NCBI RefSeq assembly: GCF_033042135.1
Contig: NZ_WBXM01000004.1
Coordinates: 124,001 to 188,000, forward strand
Origin: Haloechinothrix sp033042135
GTDB lineage: Bacteria; Actinomycetota; Actinomycetes; Mycobacteriales; Pseudonocardiaceae
Length of the DNA stretch: 64,000 nt
Reading direction: 5' to 3'
A program made the position numbers and the translations under genes. Positions 1 to 8,481 of the stretch are shown here, piece after piece (the first letter of the stretch is position 1; each line of letters begins with the position of its first letter). The notes below the pieces were generated by a model. The model saw only the letters and a program-made list of their open reading frames with translations. It ran no database searches and was not told the origin of the DNA.

Positions 1-2
1 CC

Positions 3-1430
3 ACCTCGGAGCTACCCGAACGAGTGGCGGAATCGCTCACAGTCGGCGACATCAACCGGCATCTGACGGCGTTCCAGCGCATCGCCTGGCAGCACGACGG
101 GCACCGCGCTTCCGGCACGCCGGGCTACGACCGGTCGGCCGACTACGTCGAGGGCGTGCTGGAGCGCGCCGGATTCGACGTAACACGCCAGAAGTTCGAG
201 TTCACCTACTTCGAGGTGCTCGAGGAACGGCTGGAAAGTGGCAATCAGCAGCACGAGGTCCACCTCATGCGGCACAGCCCGGCGACCCCCGAAGGTGGAC
301 TGACGGCCCCGACCGTCGTCGTGCCGGAAAGCGACGAGCCCGGCTGCGACGCCGGTGACTACGAGGGCATCGACGTCGACGGCGCGATCGCGCTGATCCA
401 GCGGGGTGCCTGCACGTTCGCGCAGAAGCAGCAGGTCGCCGCCGACGAGGGTGCCGTGGCCGCGCTGATCTACAACAACGTGGAGGGTCCGCTGCACGGC
501 ACGCTCGGTGACCCCGAGGACGCTCGTATCCCGACCGGTGGGGTCAGCGACACCACCGGCGCGGACCTGGTCTACGCCGCGGGTGAGGAAGCCACGCTGG
601 AGTTGCGGGCGATTAGCGAGGAGCGCACCACCGATAACGTGCTCGCCGAGACCGCCACCGGCGCCACCGACAACGTGGTGATGGCCGGTGCGCACCTGGA
701 CTCGGTGCTGGAGGGGCCAGGTATCAACGACAACGGCAGCGGCTCGGCCGCGCTGTTGCAGGCCGCGGTAGAGATGGGTCCCGAGCCCGAGGTCAACAAC
801 GCGGTGCGGTTCGCTTGGTGGGGCGCAGAGGAGGTCGGTCTCGTCGGCTCCACCCACTATGTGCAGGAACTGGACTTCGAGGAGCAGCTCGACATCGCCA
901 TGTACCTGAACTTCGACATGATCGGTTCCCCGAACGGTGGTTACTTCGTCTATGACGGGGACGGCGAGGAGTTCGGTGTCCCGGGCCCGCACGGCTCGGC
1001 CGCGATCGAGGGCGCCTTCGTCGAGCGGCTCGGTGAGCAGGGCGTGGAAACCGAACCGTCCGAGCTGAGCATGCGTTCGGACTACGCCGAGTTCATGAAT
1101 CAGGGCATCCCCATCGGTGGCCTGTTCACCGGCGCGGAAGGCGTCAAGACCGAGGAGCAGGCCGCCAAGTGGGGCGGCACGGCAGGTCAAGCCTACGACC
1201 CGTGCTACCACCAGGCCTGCGACCACCTGGGCAACCTCGACCGGCAGATGCTGCTGGACAACGCCAAGGCGGCGGCCTACGTGATCGGCTCGTACGGGCT
1301 GAGCACCGAGGACGTCAACGGTGTCGGCCCGGGCGACATGGTTTCGATGCAGCAGCGGGCGGCCGAGCGTGCCGGGCAACAGCTTATGCATGCCGGTGCG
1401 GCCTCACAGGGGCATCACCAAGCGTCCTGA
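3..1430 (+). CDS. M28 family secreted aminopeptidase with PA domain (5' end outside window)
   Basis: Zinc aminopeptidase of the Streptomyces griseus aminopeptidase / aminopeptidase Y type, expected to be exported and to trim N-terminal residues from peptides. The frame is open to the left edge, and the signal peptide this family carries must lie upstream, so a GTG at 24 is unlikely to be the true start. The visible protein begins in the mature region (LPERV..., then GTPGYD). A protease-associated insert lies around residues 110-200 (GDYEGIDVDGAIALIQRG). The catalytic domain shows the M28 ligands in order: GAHLDSV (His), NDNGSG (Asp), WWGAEE (Glu-Glu), NFDMIG (Asp) and CDHLGN (His). All zinc ligands are present, so the enzyme should be active. 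Confidence 0.9.
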   Translation, partial: TSELPERVAESLTVGDINRHLTAFQRIAWQHDGHRASGTPGYDRSADYVEGVLERAGFDVTRQKFEFTYFEVLEERLESGNQQHEVHLMRHSPATPEGGLTAPTVVVPESDEPGCDAGDYEGIDVDGAIALIQRGACTFAQKQQVAADEGAVAALIYNNVEGPLHGTLGDPEDARIPTGGVSDTTGADLVYAAGEEATLELRAISEERTTDNVLAETATGATDNVVMAGAHLDSVLEGPGINDNGSGSAALLQAAVEMGPEPEVNNAVRFAWWGAEEVGLVGSTHYVQELDFEEQLDIAMYLNFDMIGSPNGGYFVYDGDGEEFGVPGPHGSAAIEGAFVERLGEQGVETEPSELSMRSDYAEFMNQGIPIGGLFTGAEGVKTEEQAAKWGGTAGQAYDPCYHQACDHLGNLDRQMLLDNAKAAAYVIGSYGLSTEDVNGVGPGDMVSMQQRAAERAGQQLMHAGAASQGHHQAS

Positions 1431-1556
1431 CGCCGGTCGCCGGGCTGCGGGGCGCTTCCGTCCTGCTGTGACGGGGCGTCCCGCAGCACACCCAACGCCG
1501 CGACGGCTCGCTTCGGCCGACCGGATACGCTGGGGGAGCAGCGTGCGCGCTGCCGT

Positions 1557-1641
1557 GGAGGCGTGGCAGAGCGGCCGAATGCACTCGCCTTGAAAGCGAG
1601 CGACCCGCAAGGGTCCGGGGGTTCGAATCCCTCCGCCTCCG
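1557..1641 (+). tRNA. tRNA-Ser (anticodon UGA)
   Basis: The acceptor stem GGAGGCG pairs with CGCCTCC, with discriminator G at 1641. The anticodon arm CTCGC/GCGAG encloses the loop CTTGAAA, giving anticodon TGA at 1591-1593. A long variable arm and the T-loop GGTTCGAATCC are class II serine features. CCA is not encoded. Confidence 0.95.
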
Positions 1642-1655
1642 CTCGGCGTGAGGCC

Positions 1656-1708
1656 GAGCCGAAGGGCCTCTACGGTACCTGTGCGGTACCCAGGGAGGCC
1701 TTCGGCTC
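1656..1708. repeat. 53-bp dyad-symmetric repeat element, copy 1
   Basis: An imperfect hairpin whose arms begin GAGCCGAAGG and end CCTTCGGCTC, with an inner GGTACC...GGTACC dyad. A same-length relative lies at 16023-16075. This copy sits between tRNA-Ser and purC, just ahead of the purC Shine-Dalgarno. It could act as a terminator or attenuator for the tRNA transcript, but two copies of identical length suggest a REP-like interspersed element. Confidence 0.6.
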
Positions 1709-1734
1709 GTTGCCCGAGCAAGGAAAGGCGGGGA

Positions 1735-2583
1735 ATGAAGCACATTCACTCCGGCAAGGTACGTGACCTGTACGAAGACGGCGACGACCTGCTGCTGGTG
1801 GCCACGGACCACGTATCGGTCTACGACGTCTCGCTTCCCACGCCGATCCCGGACAAGGGTGTGTTGCTCACCCAGCTGTCGGTGTGGTGGTTCGAACAGC
1901 TCGCCGACGTCGTGCCGAACCACCTGATCTCGGCGACCGACGTGCCGCCGGAGTTCGCGGGACGTGGCATACGGTGCAAGCCGCTGGACATGATCCACGT
2001 GGAGTGCATCGCTCGCGGTTACCTGGCAGGTCTGGGGCTGCGGGAGTACCAGCGTCACGGCACCATCTCCGGCGTGCCCGTGCCGCCGGGGCTGCGGGAG
2101 GGCGACAAGCTGCCGGAGCCGATCTTCACCCCCACCACGAAGTACTCCGATACCGGGCACGACGAGTTCATCACCTTCGACGACGTGGTCGCCCAGGAAG
2201 GCAAGGAGGTCGCCGAGCGGCTGCGCGAGCTGACCGTGGAGATCTATGCCAAGGGTGCGGCACGGGCGGCCGAGAACGGCGTGATCATCGCTGACACGAA
2301 GCTGGAGTTCGGCTGGGACGGCGACACGCTGACGTTGGGCGACGAGGTGCTGACCTCGGATTCGTCTCGGTTCTGGCGGGCCGACGAGTGGGAACCCGGC
2401 GGCTCGCAGAACGCCTTCGACAAGCAGTTCGTGCGCGACTGGGCGCTGTCGACCGGGTGGGACAAGACCGAACCGGGGCCCGAGATCCCGGCCGATGTCG
2501 TGGCAGCCACCCGCGAACGCTACATCGAGGCCTACGAGCGCATCACCGGCAACCGGTGGAGCGCGGTGAGCACCGGCGCCTGA
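1735..2583 (+). CDS. purC: Phosphoribosylaminoimidazole-succinocarboxamide synthase (SAICAR synthetase)
   Basis: Catalyses the ATP-dependent joining of CAIR and aspartate to SAICAR in cytosolic de novo purine synthesis. The 282-residue protein starts MKHIHSGKVRDLYE, the family N-terminus with the nucleotide-binding HSGKVRDLY motif. It carries the DTKLEFG motif around residue 187 and the ending FDKQFVRDW...ERYIEAYERITG. The ATG at 1735 is chosen over upstream in-frame starts because AGGAAAGG precedes it and the family begins here. It runs convergently into the amine oxidase with a 15-bp gap. No other pur genes are in the window. Confidence 0.95.
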   Translation: MKHIHSGKVRDLYEDGDDLLLVATDHVSVYDVSLPTPIPDKGVLLTQLSVWWFEQLADVVPNHLISATDVPPEFAGRGIRCKPLDMIHVECIARGYLAGLGLREYQRHGTISGVPVPPGLREGDKLPEPIFTPTTKYSDTGHDEFITFDDVVAQEGKEVAERLRELTVEIYAKGAARAAENGVIIADTKLEFGWDGDTLTLGDEVLTSDSSRFWRADEWEPGGSQNAFDKQFVRDWALSTGWDKTEPGPEIPADVVAATRERYIEAYERITGNRWSAVSTGA

Positions 2584-2598
2584 CCGGAGGCGACCTGG

Positions 2599-3984
2599 TC
2601 ACCTGCCGGGATGCTGGATCCCGGACCGCGCTGCCGCTGCTTCGCTGGCCGCCCGGTACCCGGAGCGCACGGCGCCCTCCATATAGCCGTTCCAGCGGGT
2701 GGCGGTTTCGGTGCCCGCCCAGTGGATACGCCCGGCTGGCTCGCGCAGCGCGGGACCATGCGCGGTCCACCCACCGGGCGGGAGGAACCCGCCGTAGCAG
2801 CCCCGCGACCATTCCTCGTCTGCCCAGCTTCGCTCCACGTAGTGCTCGGGGTTGCTGGCACGGGGCCCGAAGAAGCGGCTGAAGCAGTCGAGCACGATCG
2901 TGCGGCGCATGGCCGTGTCGAGTCTTGCCAGCTCACGCGCCTGGTTGCCTTCCAGGAAGCCGAGCAGCACGCCCGGTTTCCCGTCGGGAGGCGAGTTGTC
3001 GAAACCCACCTTGACCGGCCCGTTGTCACTGGTGATCTGCCCGGCGAGACCGTCGTCGCGCCAGAACGGCTCCGGGTAGACCGCCATGCACTTGATCACC
3101 GAGCCCTGCGCGTAGCGTTGGCAGAGCTGGTCCCGGTAGCCGGGTAGTGGCGGGTCATAGGCGATCCGCACGCTTAGTGCGGGTGGCACGGCGACGATGA
3201 CTCGGTTCGCCTGCACCTGGAGTCCGTCGGCGTCCACGGTGACCCCGTTGTGGTGTTGCGCGATCCGGCGTACCGGTCTGCCGAGCTCGACGGCGTCGCC
3301 GAGCTCGGCCGCCATCCGCTCGGCGATGCGCTGGGTACCGCCGGTGACCCGCCATCGCTGCGCACCGTCGCTTGTGGAGATCAGCCGGTCAATCCCGCCG
3401 CCGGAATGGATGTAGAACAGCAGGTGCAGCAGCGACAGGTCGGAGGGGGCGACGGCCCACACGGCCTCGCAGATCAGCGTGAAGTAGGCGCGGCCCCCCG
3501 CGGTGCGCACGTTGCGCCGTATCCAGGAGGCGAAGGTCTCGCTATCCCACCTGTGCGCACGGGGTGCGTTCCAGGGCGCGTCGAGCGGTATCCGCCGCGC
3601 CATGCGGTCAAGGCGGAGCTGTGTCTGGGCGATATCGGCGAGGGTCAGCGGGTTGAGTCGGGGGATTGTCCCGCGGTAGCGGTGGATCTGGCCATGGAAC
3701 TCGAACAGCTTCACGCCCTCGTCGTAGGTGTCGTAGGTGGCCAGGCCGAGCTCGCCAAGCAGCTCAAGCACGGCATCCTGGGTCGGGCCTAGCCATTGGC
3801 CTCCCACCTCGAGCGCGGTACCGCAGGGCAGGTGTTCGTTGTGGACACGGCCGCCGACGCGATCGCGCGCCTCAATCACGGTGGTGGCGTGCCCGTGAGC
3901 GGTGAGCGCTCGTGCCGCGGCGAGGCCAGCGAAGCCCGCACCGACCACGGCCACGTCACAGACCCGGCTACGTTGATCAACCAT
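2599..3984 (-). CDS. Flavin monoamine oxidase family protein
   Basis: FAD-dependent amine oxidase of 461 residues that oxidatively deaminates an unknown primary or polyamine. The N-terminal Rossmann fold shows GAGFAG at residues 15-20, followed by EARDRVGGRV near 38-47. The C-terminal FAD signature GRIHWAGTETATRWNGYMEGA is intact. The substrate-domain region contains VGGQWLGPTQ, as in bacterial monoamine oxidase-like proteins. No signal peptide is visible, so it is probably cytosolic. It is transcribed towards purC and divergently from the acyl-CoA dehydrogenase. Which amine it acts on cannot be told. Confidence 0.85.
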   Translation of the reverse strand: MVDQRSRVCDVAVVGAGFAGLAAARALTAHGHATTVIEARDRVGGRVHNEHLPCGTALEVGGQWLGPTQDAVLELLGELGLATYDTYDEGVKLFEFHGQIHRYRGTIPRLNPLTLADIAQTQLRLDRMARRIPLDAPWNAPRAHRWDSETFASWIRRNVRTAGGRAYFTLICEAVWAVAPSDLSLLHLLFYIHSGGGIDRLISTSDGAQRWRVTGGTQRIAERMAAELGDAVELGRPVRRIAQHHNGVTVDADGLQVQANRVIVAVPPALSVRIAYDPPLPGYRDQLCQRYAQGSVIKCMAVYPEPFWRDDGLAGQITSDNGPVKVGFDNSPPDGKPGVLLGFLEGNQARELARLDTAMRRTIVLDCFSRFFGPRASNPEHYVERSWADEEWSRGCYGGFLPPGGWTAHGPALREPAGRIHWAGTETATRWNGYMEGAVRSGYRAASEAAAARSGIQHPGR

Positions 3985-4143
3985 GTGGTGAGCATGTCGG
4001 CCTCGGGTAGTCGGGTCAACGGGGACACCAGCTCGGCAAGCTCACCGAACCGGTTGTTGACATAATGCCAATAGAGCTGCTTCGCTGGGGTGAACGATCC
4101 CGCGCACCGGCCGGGGTCTCATCCCCGGCGTGAGGGAGGTGCC

Positions 4144-5286
4144 ATGCCTGCGACATGGACCGAGGAGCAGCGGGCGTTCGCCGCGGCCATCGACGAGCTG
4201 TGCCGCAAGGAGTGCGGCACCAGGCAGCAACGTGACGCGCTGACCTCAGGCGGCCGCGAGCACCACAACGCGGAGTTCTACGCAGGGCTCGCCGAGCTGG
4301 GTTGGCTCGGAGTCGGCCTGCCCGAAGCCGACGGCGGTTCCGGGGGCGGTATCACCGAGCAATGCATCCTGCTGGAACGGACCGGCTACGGTCTCGCCCC
4401 GGTCGGCGGGTACGTGACCACCAGCGTCGTCGCCGGTCCGTACCTGGCGTTCGGCACCGAGGAGCAGCGACGGCGCATGGTCTCCTCGATCAGCGCGGGC
4501 AGGGTACACGCGATCTCGATGTCGGAACCGGAGGCCGGCTCCGACGTCGGCGCGCTGTCGTGCCGCGCCGAACCCGTCGACGGCGGCTTTCGCATCAACG
4601 GGCAGAAGACCTGGTGTTCCAACGCGCACATCGCCGACACCATCCTGCTCGTGGCGCGCACCGATACCGCGGGCGCCAAGCACGAGGGGCTGACCATGCT
4701 GGAGGTCCCGGCCGACGCGGTCGGCTTGGAGGTCCGCCGCATACCCACCATGGGTGCCGACGAGGTCAGCGAGCTCTACTTCACCGACTGCTTCGTGCCC
4801 TCGACCGCCGTGATCGGGCAGGTGGATCGGGGCTGGCCCCAGCTGATGGCCGGGCTCAACGGCGAGCGCCTGTACCTGGCTTCAGCCATGCTGGGGCGCG
4901 CCAAGCGCGCCTTCGACGACACCGTGTTCTACATCGGCGAGCGTCATCAGTTCGGCAGGCCCATCGGGTCCTTCCAGGCGCTGTCGCACCGCGTGGCCGA
5001 CCTGGCCACCGAGCTCGAGTGCGCTGAGCTGCTGGTGTATTCGGTGGCGCAGGCGGTCGACGCGGACCCCGAGCGGCTGCTACCGAGGCAGGCCTCGATG
5101 GCCAAGCTGAAGGCCACCGAAACGGCCAAGCGAGTGGCGCTGGAAGGTATGCAGATGATGGGCGGGTACGGCTACTCCACCGAGTACGACATGGAAAGTC
5201 ACCTTCGCGCGACCGTGGTGTCCACGGTCTACGGCGGGACGAGCGAAATCCAGCGCGACATCATCGCCAGGACCTACGGGCTGTGA
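4144..5286 (+). CDS. Acyl-CoA dehydrogenase
   Basis: FAD enzyme introducing an alpha,beta double bond into an acyl-CoA. The 380-residue length is normal. The protein starts MPATWTEEQRAFAAAI after a GAGGGAGG Shine-Dalgarno. It has the ACAD signature SMSEPEAGSDVGAL, the mid-domain NGQKTWCSNAHIADT, the C-terminal RHQFGRPIGSFQAL and QMMGGYGYSTEYDME motifs, and the YGGTSEIQRDIIA region that holds the catalytic base. No partner beta-oxidation genes are adjacent, so chain length and pathway are unknown; steroid or branched-chain catabolism are possible. Confidence 0.9.
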   Translation: MPATWTEEQRAFAAAIDELCRKECGTRQQRDALTSGGREHHNAEFYAGLAELGWLGVGLPEADGGSGGGITEQCILLERTGYGLAPVGGYVTTSVVAGPYLAFGTEEQRRRMVSSISAGRVHAISMSEPEAGSDVGALSCRAEPVDGGFRINGQKTWCSNAHIADTILLVARTDTAGAKHEGLTMLEVPADAVGLEVRRIPTMGADEVSELYFTDCFVPSTAVIGQVDRGWPQLMAGLNGERLYLASAMLGRAKRAFDDTVFYIGERHQFGRPIGSFQALSHRVADLATELECAELLVYSVAQAVDADPERLLPRQASMAKLKATETAKRVALEGMQMMGGYGYSTEYDMESHLRATVVSTVYGGTSEIQRDIIARTYGL

Positions 5287-5326
5287 CGGTGATGCCACCG
5301 CGATCCCGCACGCCGCACACCTCGGG

Positions 5327-5809
5327 TCAGCCGTTGGGCGGGCGCTCGACGAGCTGGCTGAGGTAGAGCTGCTCGCCCAGCTTGTCCATGAGTTCGAGCT
5401 GGGTCTCGAGGTAGTCGATGTGATGCTCCTCGTCCTGGAGGATCCGCTCGAAGAGGTTTGCGGTGGTGATGTCGCCCTTCTCCCGGCACATGGCGATGCC
5501 GGGGCGGATTCGCTCCAGTACCTCCTCCTCGATCGCCAGGTCCGAGCTGAACTGCTCCCGGACCGTCTGGCCGACGCGGAGCGTGAACAGGCGCTGGTAG
5601 TTGGGTAGCCCGCCGAGGAACAGGATCCGGTCGGTGATCCACTCCGCGTGGTGCATCTCTTCGATGGATTCTTCCCTGGATTTCTCGGCCAGCTTCGTGA
5701 ACCCCCAGTCGGCCTGCATCTTGGAGTGCAGGAAGTACTGGTTGATGGCTGTGAGCTCGCTGGTCAGTTGCTCGTTGAGGAGCGAGAGGACCTCATCGTC
5801 GCCGCGCAT
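5327..5809 (-). CDS. bfr: Bacterioferritin
   Basis: Haem-containing 24-mer iron-storage protein with ferroxidase activity. The 160-residue length matches the family when starting at MRGDDEVLSLLNEQL, where GGAGG precedes the ATG. All ferroxidase ligands sit at the standard numbers (Glu18, Glu51, His54, Glu94, Glu127, His130) with Tyr25, and the haem-ligand Met52 is present. It lies 119 bp downstream of bfd in the same direction. No IdeR box is seen directly in front of bfr, so it may have its own promoter or be read through from bfd. Confidence 0.95.
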   Translation of the reverse strand: MRGDDEVLSLLNEQLTSELTAINQYFLHSKMQADWGFTKLAEKSREESIEEMHHAEWITDRILFLGGLPNYQRLFTLRVGQTVREQFSSDLAIEEEVLERIRPGIAMCREKGDITTANLFERILQDEEHHIDYLETQLELMDKLGEQLYLSQLVERPPNG

Positions 5810-5928
5810 TGCCTGATGCCTCCAAACGGTCGGGTGATATGGAACATATCCCCGGCGCGAGGCACACTCAACTCGGGCACGCGGCTCGTCAGGCCAGCTG
5901 TGCCCGGGCGAGATCGTCAAGCGTCACG

Positions 5929-6129
5929 TCAGGCGATGCGGGGCAGATCCTCCAACTCGGCCGGTTGCGCGGAACGCTGTCCAAGCAGGCATTCCAGCCG
6001 CTCGACGCAGCTGCCGCAGCCAGTGCCCGCGCCGCAGCGGTCACCGATGTCCTCCACCGTGCACGCGCCCGCCAGGATGGCGGCACGCACGTGCTGGGTG
6101 GTGGCCGCAGCGCAGATACAGGCGTACAT
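5929..6129 (-). CDS. bfd: Bacterioferritin-associated ferredoxin
   Basis: Small [2Fe-2S] protein that passes electrons to bacterioferritin haem so that stored iron is released. It has 66 residues starting MYACICAAATTQHVRAAI after an AGGAGTG site. The cluster cysteines Cys4, Cys6, Cys38 and Cys41 occupy the canonical Bfd positions. A near-consensus IdeR box lies 25 bp upstream, consistent with derepression during iron starvation. With bfr downstream it forms a storage/release pair under different apparent control. Confidence 0.93.
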   Translation of the reverse strand: MYACICAAATTQHVRAAILAGACTVEDIGDRCGAGTGCGSCVERLECLLGQRSAQPAELEDLPRIA

Positions 6130-6153
6130 GATCACTCCTACAGGTGAAGCTCG

Positions 6154-6172
6154 TAAGGCTAGGCTAACCAAA
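6154..6172 (-). promoter_or_regulatory. IdeR/DtxR box upstream of bfd
   Basis: The sequence TAAGGCTAGGCTAACCAAA matches 17 of 19 positions of the actinobacterial iron box TWAGGTTAGSCTWACCTWA. It is centred about 34 bp ahead of the bfd start, where it would cover the promoter and block transcription when Fe(II)-IdeR is bound. Confidence 0.85.
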
Positions 6173-6312
6173 CGGGGCGGGTAAATACAACCCTCTGTTC
6201 CCCCTGTAGTCACGGTGAGCTGCGTCACCGACTGTTCGCTTGGTCACCCTCGCGTCCCGCCCATATCGCGACCGTGCGTCACCGGGGCATAGTCTGCTCG
6301 CGTGATGCGCGC

Positions 6313-7068
6313 ATGACGTGGTGGGAAGTCGTCGTGATCCTGCTGGCGGGGGCCTGGGCGGGCACGATCAACACCGTGGTTGGATCCGGCACGCTCGTCA
6401 CCTTTCCCGTGCTCGTGGCTCTCGGGTACCCGCCGGTGACGGCGACGACCTCGAACGCCATCGGGCTGGCTCCGGGCACGATCAGCGGGGTCATCGGCTA
6501 CCGCAGGGAGCTGGCCGGGCAACGGGACCGGGTGCTGCGGTTCGCAGGTTTCTCGGCCGCAGGCGCCGTAGGGGGTACGGTTCTGCTGCTCGCGCTGCCG
6601 GAGGCGGCATTCGAGACGATCGTGCCCTGGCTCATCGGCCTTGCCGTGATCCTGGTGATCATCCAGCCGAAGGTGAGTGGCTGGGTGCTGCGCAGCGGGG
6701 GTGGTCGCGCCTCGCACGGCGGCCTGATGGCCGTGGCGTTGATCCTGCTCATCGGCGTTTACGGTGGCTACTTCACCGCCGCACAGGGGGTGCTGCTGAT
6801 GGGCGTGCTCGGCATCCTGGTCCACGACTCGCTGCAACGGCTCAACGCGGTGAAGAACGTGCTCACCGCCGTGGTGAACGTGGTGGCGGGGCTGGTCTAC
6901 GCCTTCTACGCCCCGGTGAGCTGGCCGGTGATCGGCTTACTGGCGGTGAGCTCCATGCTGGGCGGATACCTCGGCGCCGTCGTCGGCAGGCGGCTTCCCC
7001 CCGCGGTGCTGCGCGCCACCATCGTGGTGATCGGGCTGGCCGCCATCGTCAACTTTCTCTGGGCCTAG
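6313..7068 (+). CDS. TauE/SafE family sulfite/anion exporter (TSUP)
   Basis: Integral membrane protein of 251 residues with about eight hydrophobic segments. It has the TSUP N-terminal pattern AGTINTVVGSGTLVTFPVL followed by TSNAIGLAPGTISG, and a second repeat near residue 160 (YGGYFTAAQGVLLMGVLGIL). The family exports sulfite, sulfonates or related anions. The ATG at 6313 fits the first transmembrane segment; there is no clear Shine-Dalgarno, so it may be leaderless. Substrate unknown. Confidence 0.85.
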   Translation: MTWWEVVVILLAGAWAGTINTVVGSGTLVTFPVLVALGYPPVTATTSNAIGLAPGTISGVIGYRRELAGQRDRVLRFAGFSAAGAVGGTVLLLALPEAAFETIVPWLIGLAVILVIIQPKVSGWVLRSGGGRASHGGLMAVALILLIGVYGGYFTAAQGVLLMGVLGILVHDSLQRLNAVKNVLTAVVNVVAGLVYAFYAPVSWPVIGLLAVSSMLGGYLGAVVGRRLPPAVLRATIVVIGLAAIVNFLWA

Positions 7069-7085
7069 CGGCACACACCTGCCAA

Positions 7086-7220
7086 GCACCCCGTGTCCGG
7101 CGATGCGGCACCCCGTGTTGGGCGAAGCATCATGACAGCACCCAACACGGCGTGCCGTAGGCCCCAACACGATGTGCCACAGGCCCGGACACGAGGTGTC
7201 GAAGCCCCGGACACGGTGGC
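7086..7220. repeat. 22-bp period repeat array, six units in two orientations
   Basis: The core CGTGT occurs at 7092 and 7114, and its complement ACACG at 7145, 7167, 7189 and 7211. Within each orientation the spacing is exactly 22 bp. The unit core reads roughly CACCCCGTGTCCGGCG, or CACGCCGTGTTGGG in the inverted units. The array fills the gap between convergent genes (TauE/SafE and aminotransferase). The same unit recurs at 40184-40271. There is no leader or cas gene, and spacer length is fixed at zero, so it is not a CRISPR. Confidence 0.8.
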
Positions 7221-7225
7221 GACGT

Positions 7226-8272
7226 TCAGAAGGTGCGCGTCACCTCGAGGAGCGTGTCGTTCTCCTCGGACGTGCCGACGGTCACCCTGGCACCCTCACC
7301 CGCGAAGGGGCGGACGACGACCTTGCGGGACAGCGCGTGCTCGGCGAACTCGGTGGTCCGCTCGCCCAGCGGCAACCAGACGAAGTTGGCGTGCGATTCC
7401 GGAACCTCGTACCCCTGGTCGAGCAGCGCCGACCGGACGCGGTCGCGCTCGGCAGCGATGTGTGAGCACCGGGCCAGCAGCTCGTCGGCGGCATCCAGCG
7501 AGGCCAGCGCCGCGGCCTGGGCGAGCGCGTTCACGCTGAACGGGATGAAGGTCTTGCGTACCGCCTCGGTGATGCGCGGCTCGGCCACCAGGTAGCCGAC
7601 GCGTAACCCCGCCAACCCGTAGGCCTTCGAGAACGTCCGCAGCACCACCACGTTGTCGCGCTCGCCGAGGAAGCCCAACCCATCGGGTACGTCCGGATCG
7701 CTGACGAACTCCCGGTAGGCCTCGTCCAACACCACCAGCACGTCGTCCGGTACGGCGTCGAGGAAGCGTTCCAGTTCCGCGCTGCGTACCACGGTGCCGG
7801 TGGGGTTGTTCGGGTTGCACACGAACACCACCCGGGTCGCGGGCGTGAGCGCCTGCGACATCGCGTCCAAGTCGTGGACGTGGTTGGCGTCGAGCGGCAC
7901 GGTGCGCTGCTGCGCGCCCACGACTTGCGTCAGTATCGGGTAGGCCTCGAAGGATCGCCACCCGAACAACACCTCGTCGGCCGGAGTGCACATCGCTTGG
8001 ATGAGTTGCTGGCACAGCGAGACCGAACCGCAGCCAACGGCGATCCGGTCCTGCTCGACACCGAGCTCCGCGGCCAGCCGCTCCACCACCGCGAACGCAC
8101 CCATGTCCGGGTAACGGTTGATGGTGCTGCTTGCGCGGGCGATCGCGTCGGTCACGCTCGGCAACGGGCTGAGCGGGGTTTCGTTGCTGGCGAGCTTGAT
8201 GGCTCCCGGCACGGACTGCCCGGGTACGTAGGCGGGCAGCGAGTCGAGATCGGCGCGGGGCGATGCGGGCAT
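7226..8272 (-). CDS. Histidinol-phosphate / aromatic aminotransferase (HisC2/Pat type)
   Basis: PLP-dependent class II aminotransferase, 348 residues. Visible motifs are KLASNETPLSPLPS, the substrate-side INRYPD, VFVCNPNNPTGT, VVLDEAYREFV and RTFSKAYGLAGLRVGY, which contains the Schiff-base lysine. This type transfers the amino group of glutamate to imidazole-acetol phosphate or to aromatic keto acids. With no his operon here, the stand-alone Pat-like role (phenylalanine/tyrosine) is as likely as histidine synthesis. It is divergent from the ESX-associated operon across 209 bp. Confidence 0.85.
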   Translation of the reverse strand: MPASPRADLDSLPAYVPGQSVPGAIKLASNETPLSPLPSVTDAIARASSTINRYPDMGAFAVVERLAAELGVEQDRIAVGCGSVSLCQQLIQAMCTPADEVLFGWRSFEAYPILTQVVGAQQRTVPLDANHVHDLDAMSQALTPATRVVFVCNPNNPTGTVVRSAELERFLDAVPDDVLVVLDEAYREFVSDPDVPDGLGFLGERDNVVVLRTFSKAYGLAGLRVGYLVAEPRITEAVRKTFIPFSVNALAQAAALASLDAADELLARCSHIAAERDRVRSALLDQGYEVPESHANFVWLPLGERTTEFAEHALSRKVVVRPFAGEGARVTVGTSEENDTLLEVTRTF

Positions 8273-8481
8273 GGTTGGCTCCTACCTCTACACGCGTCGG
8301 CATGGTGTGCCCCAGACACTAGCCGCCCATCGCCCGCACTAGCACGCCGATCACCGGTCCGTTCGATTTCGTCGAATCGCCGGTGTGGTGCACGCGTTCT
8401 TGCTAGCGTGAGGTTCCGCGCGCCCGGCCGTTCGGGCGCGTCGGGGACCTGGGTGGTACTGGGCGGTTCCGGGAGGGGCAC

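Noticed and set aside
12..1391. A 459-codon minus-strand open frame opposite the aminopeptidase
   Set aside because: Antisense shadow of a gene with all M28 zinc ligands; no Shine-Dalgarno and no domain.
4057..4062. TTGACA as -35 box for the acyl-CoA dehydrogenase
   Set aside because: No acceptable -10 hexamer follows at 16-18 bp, so a promoter call is not supported.
7086..7220. CRISPR array
   Set aside because: Units are contiguous at 22 bp with no unique spacers, orientation changes within the array, and no cas gene is present.
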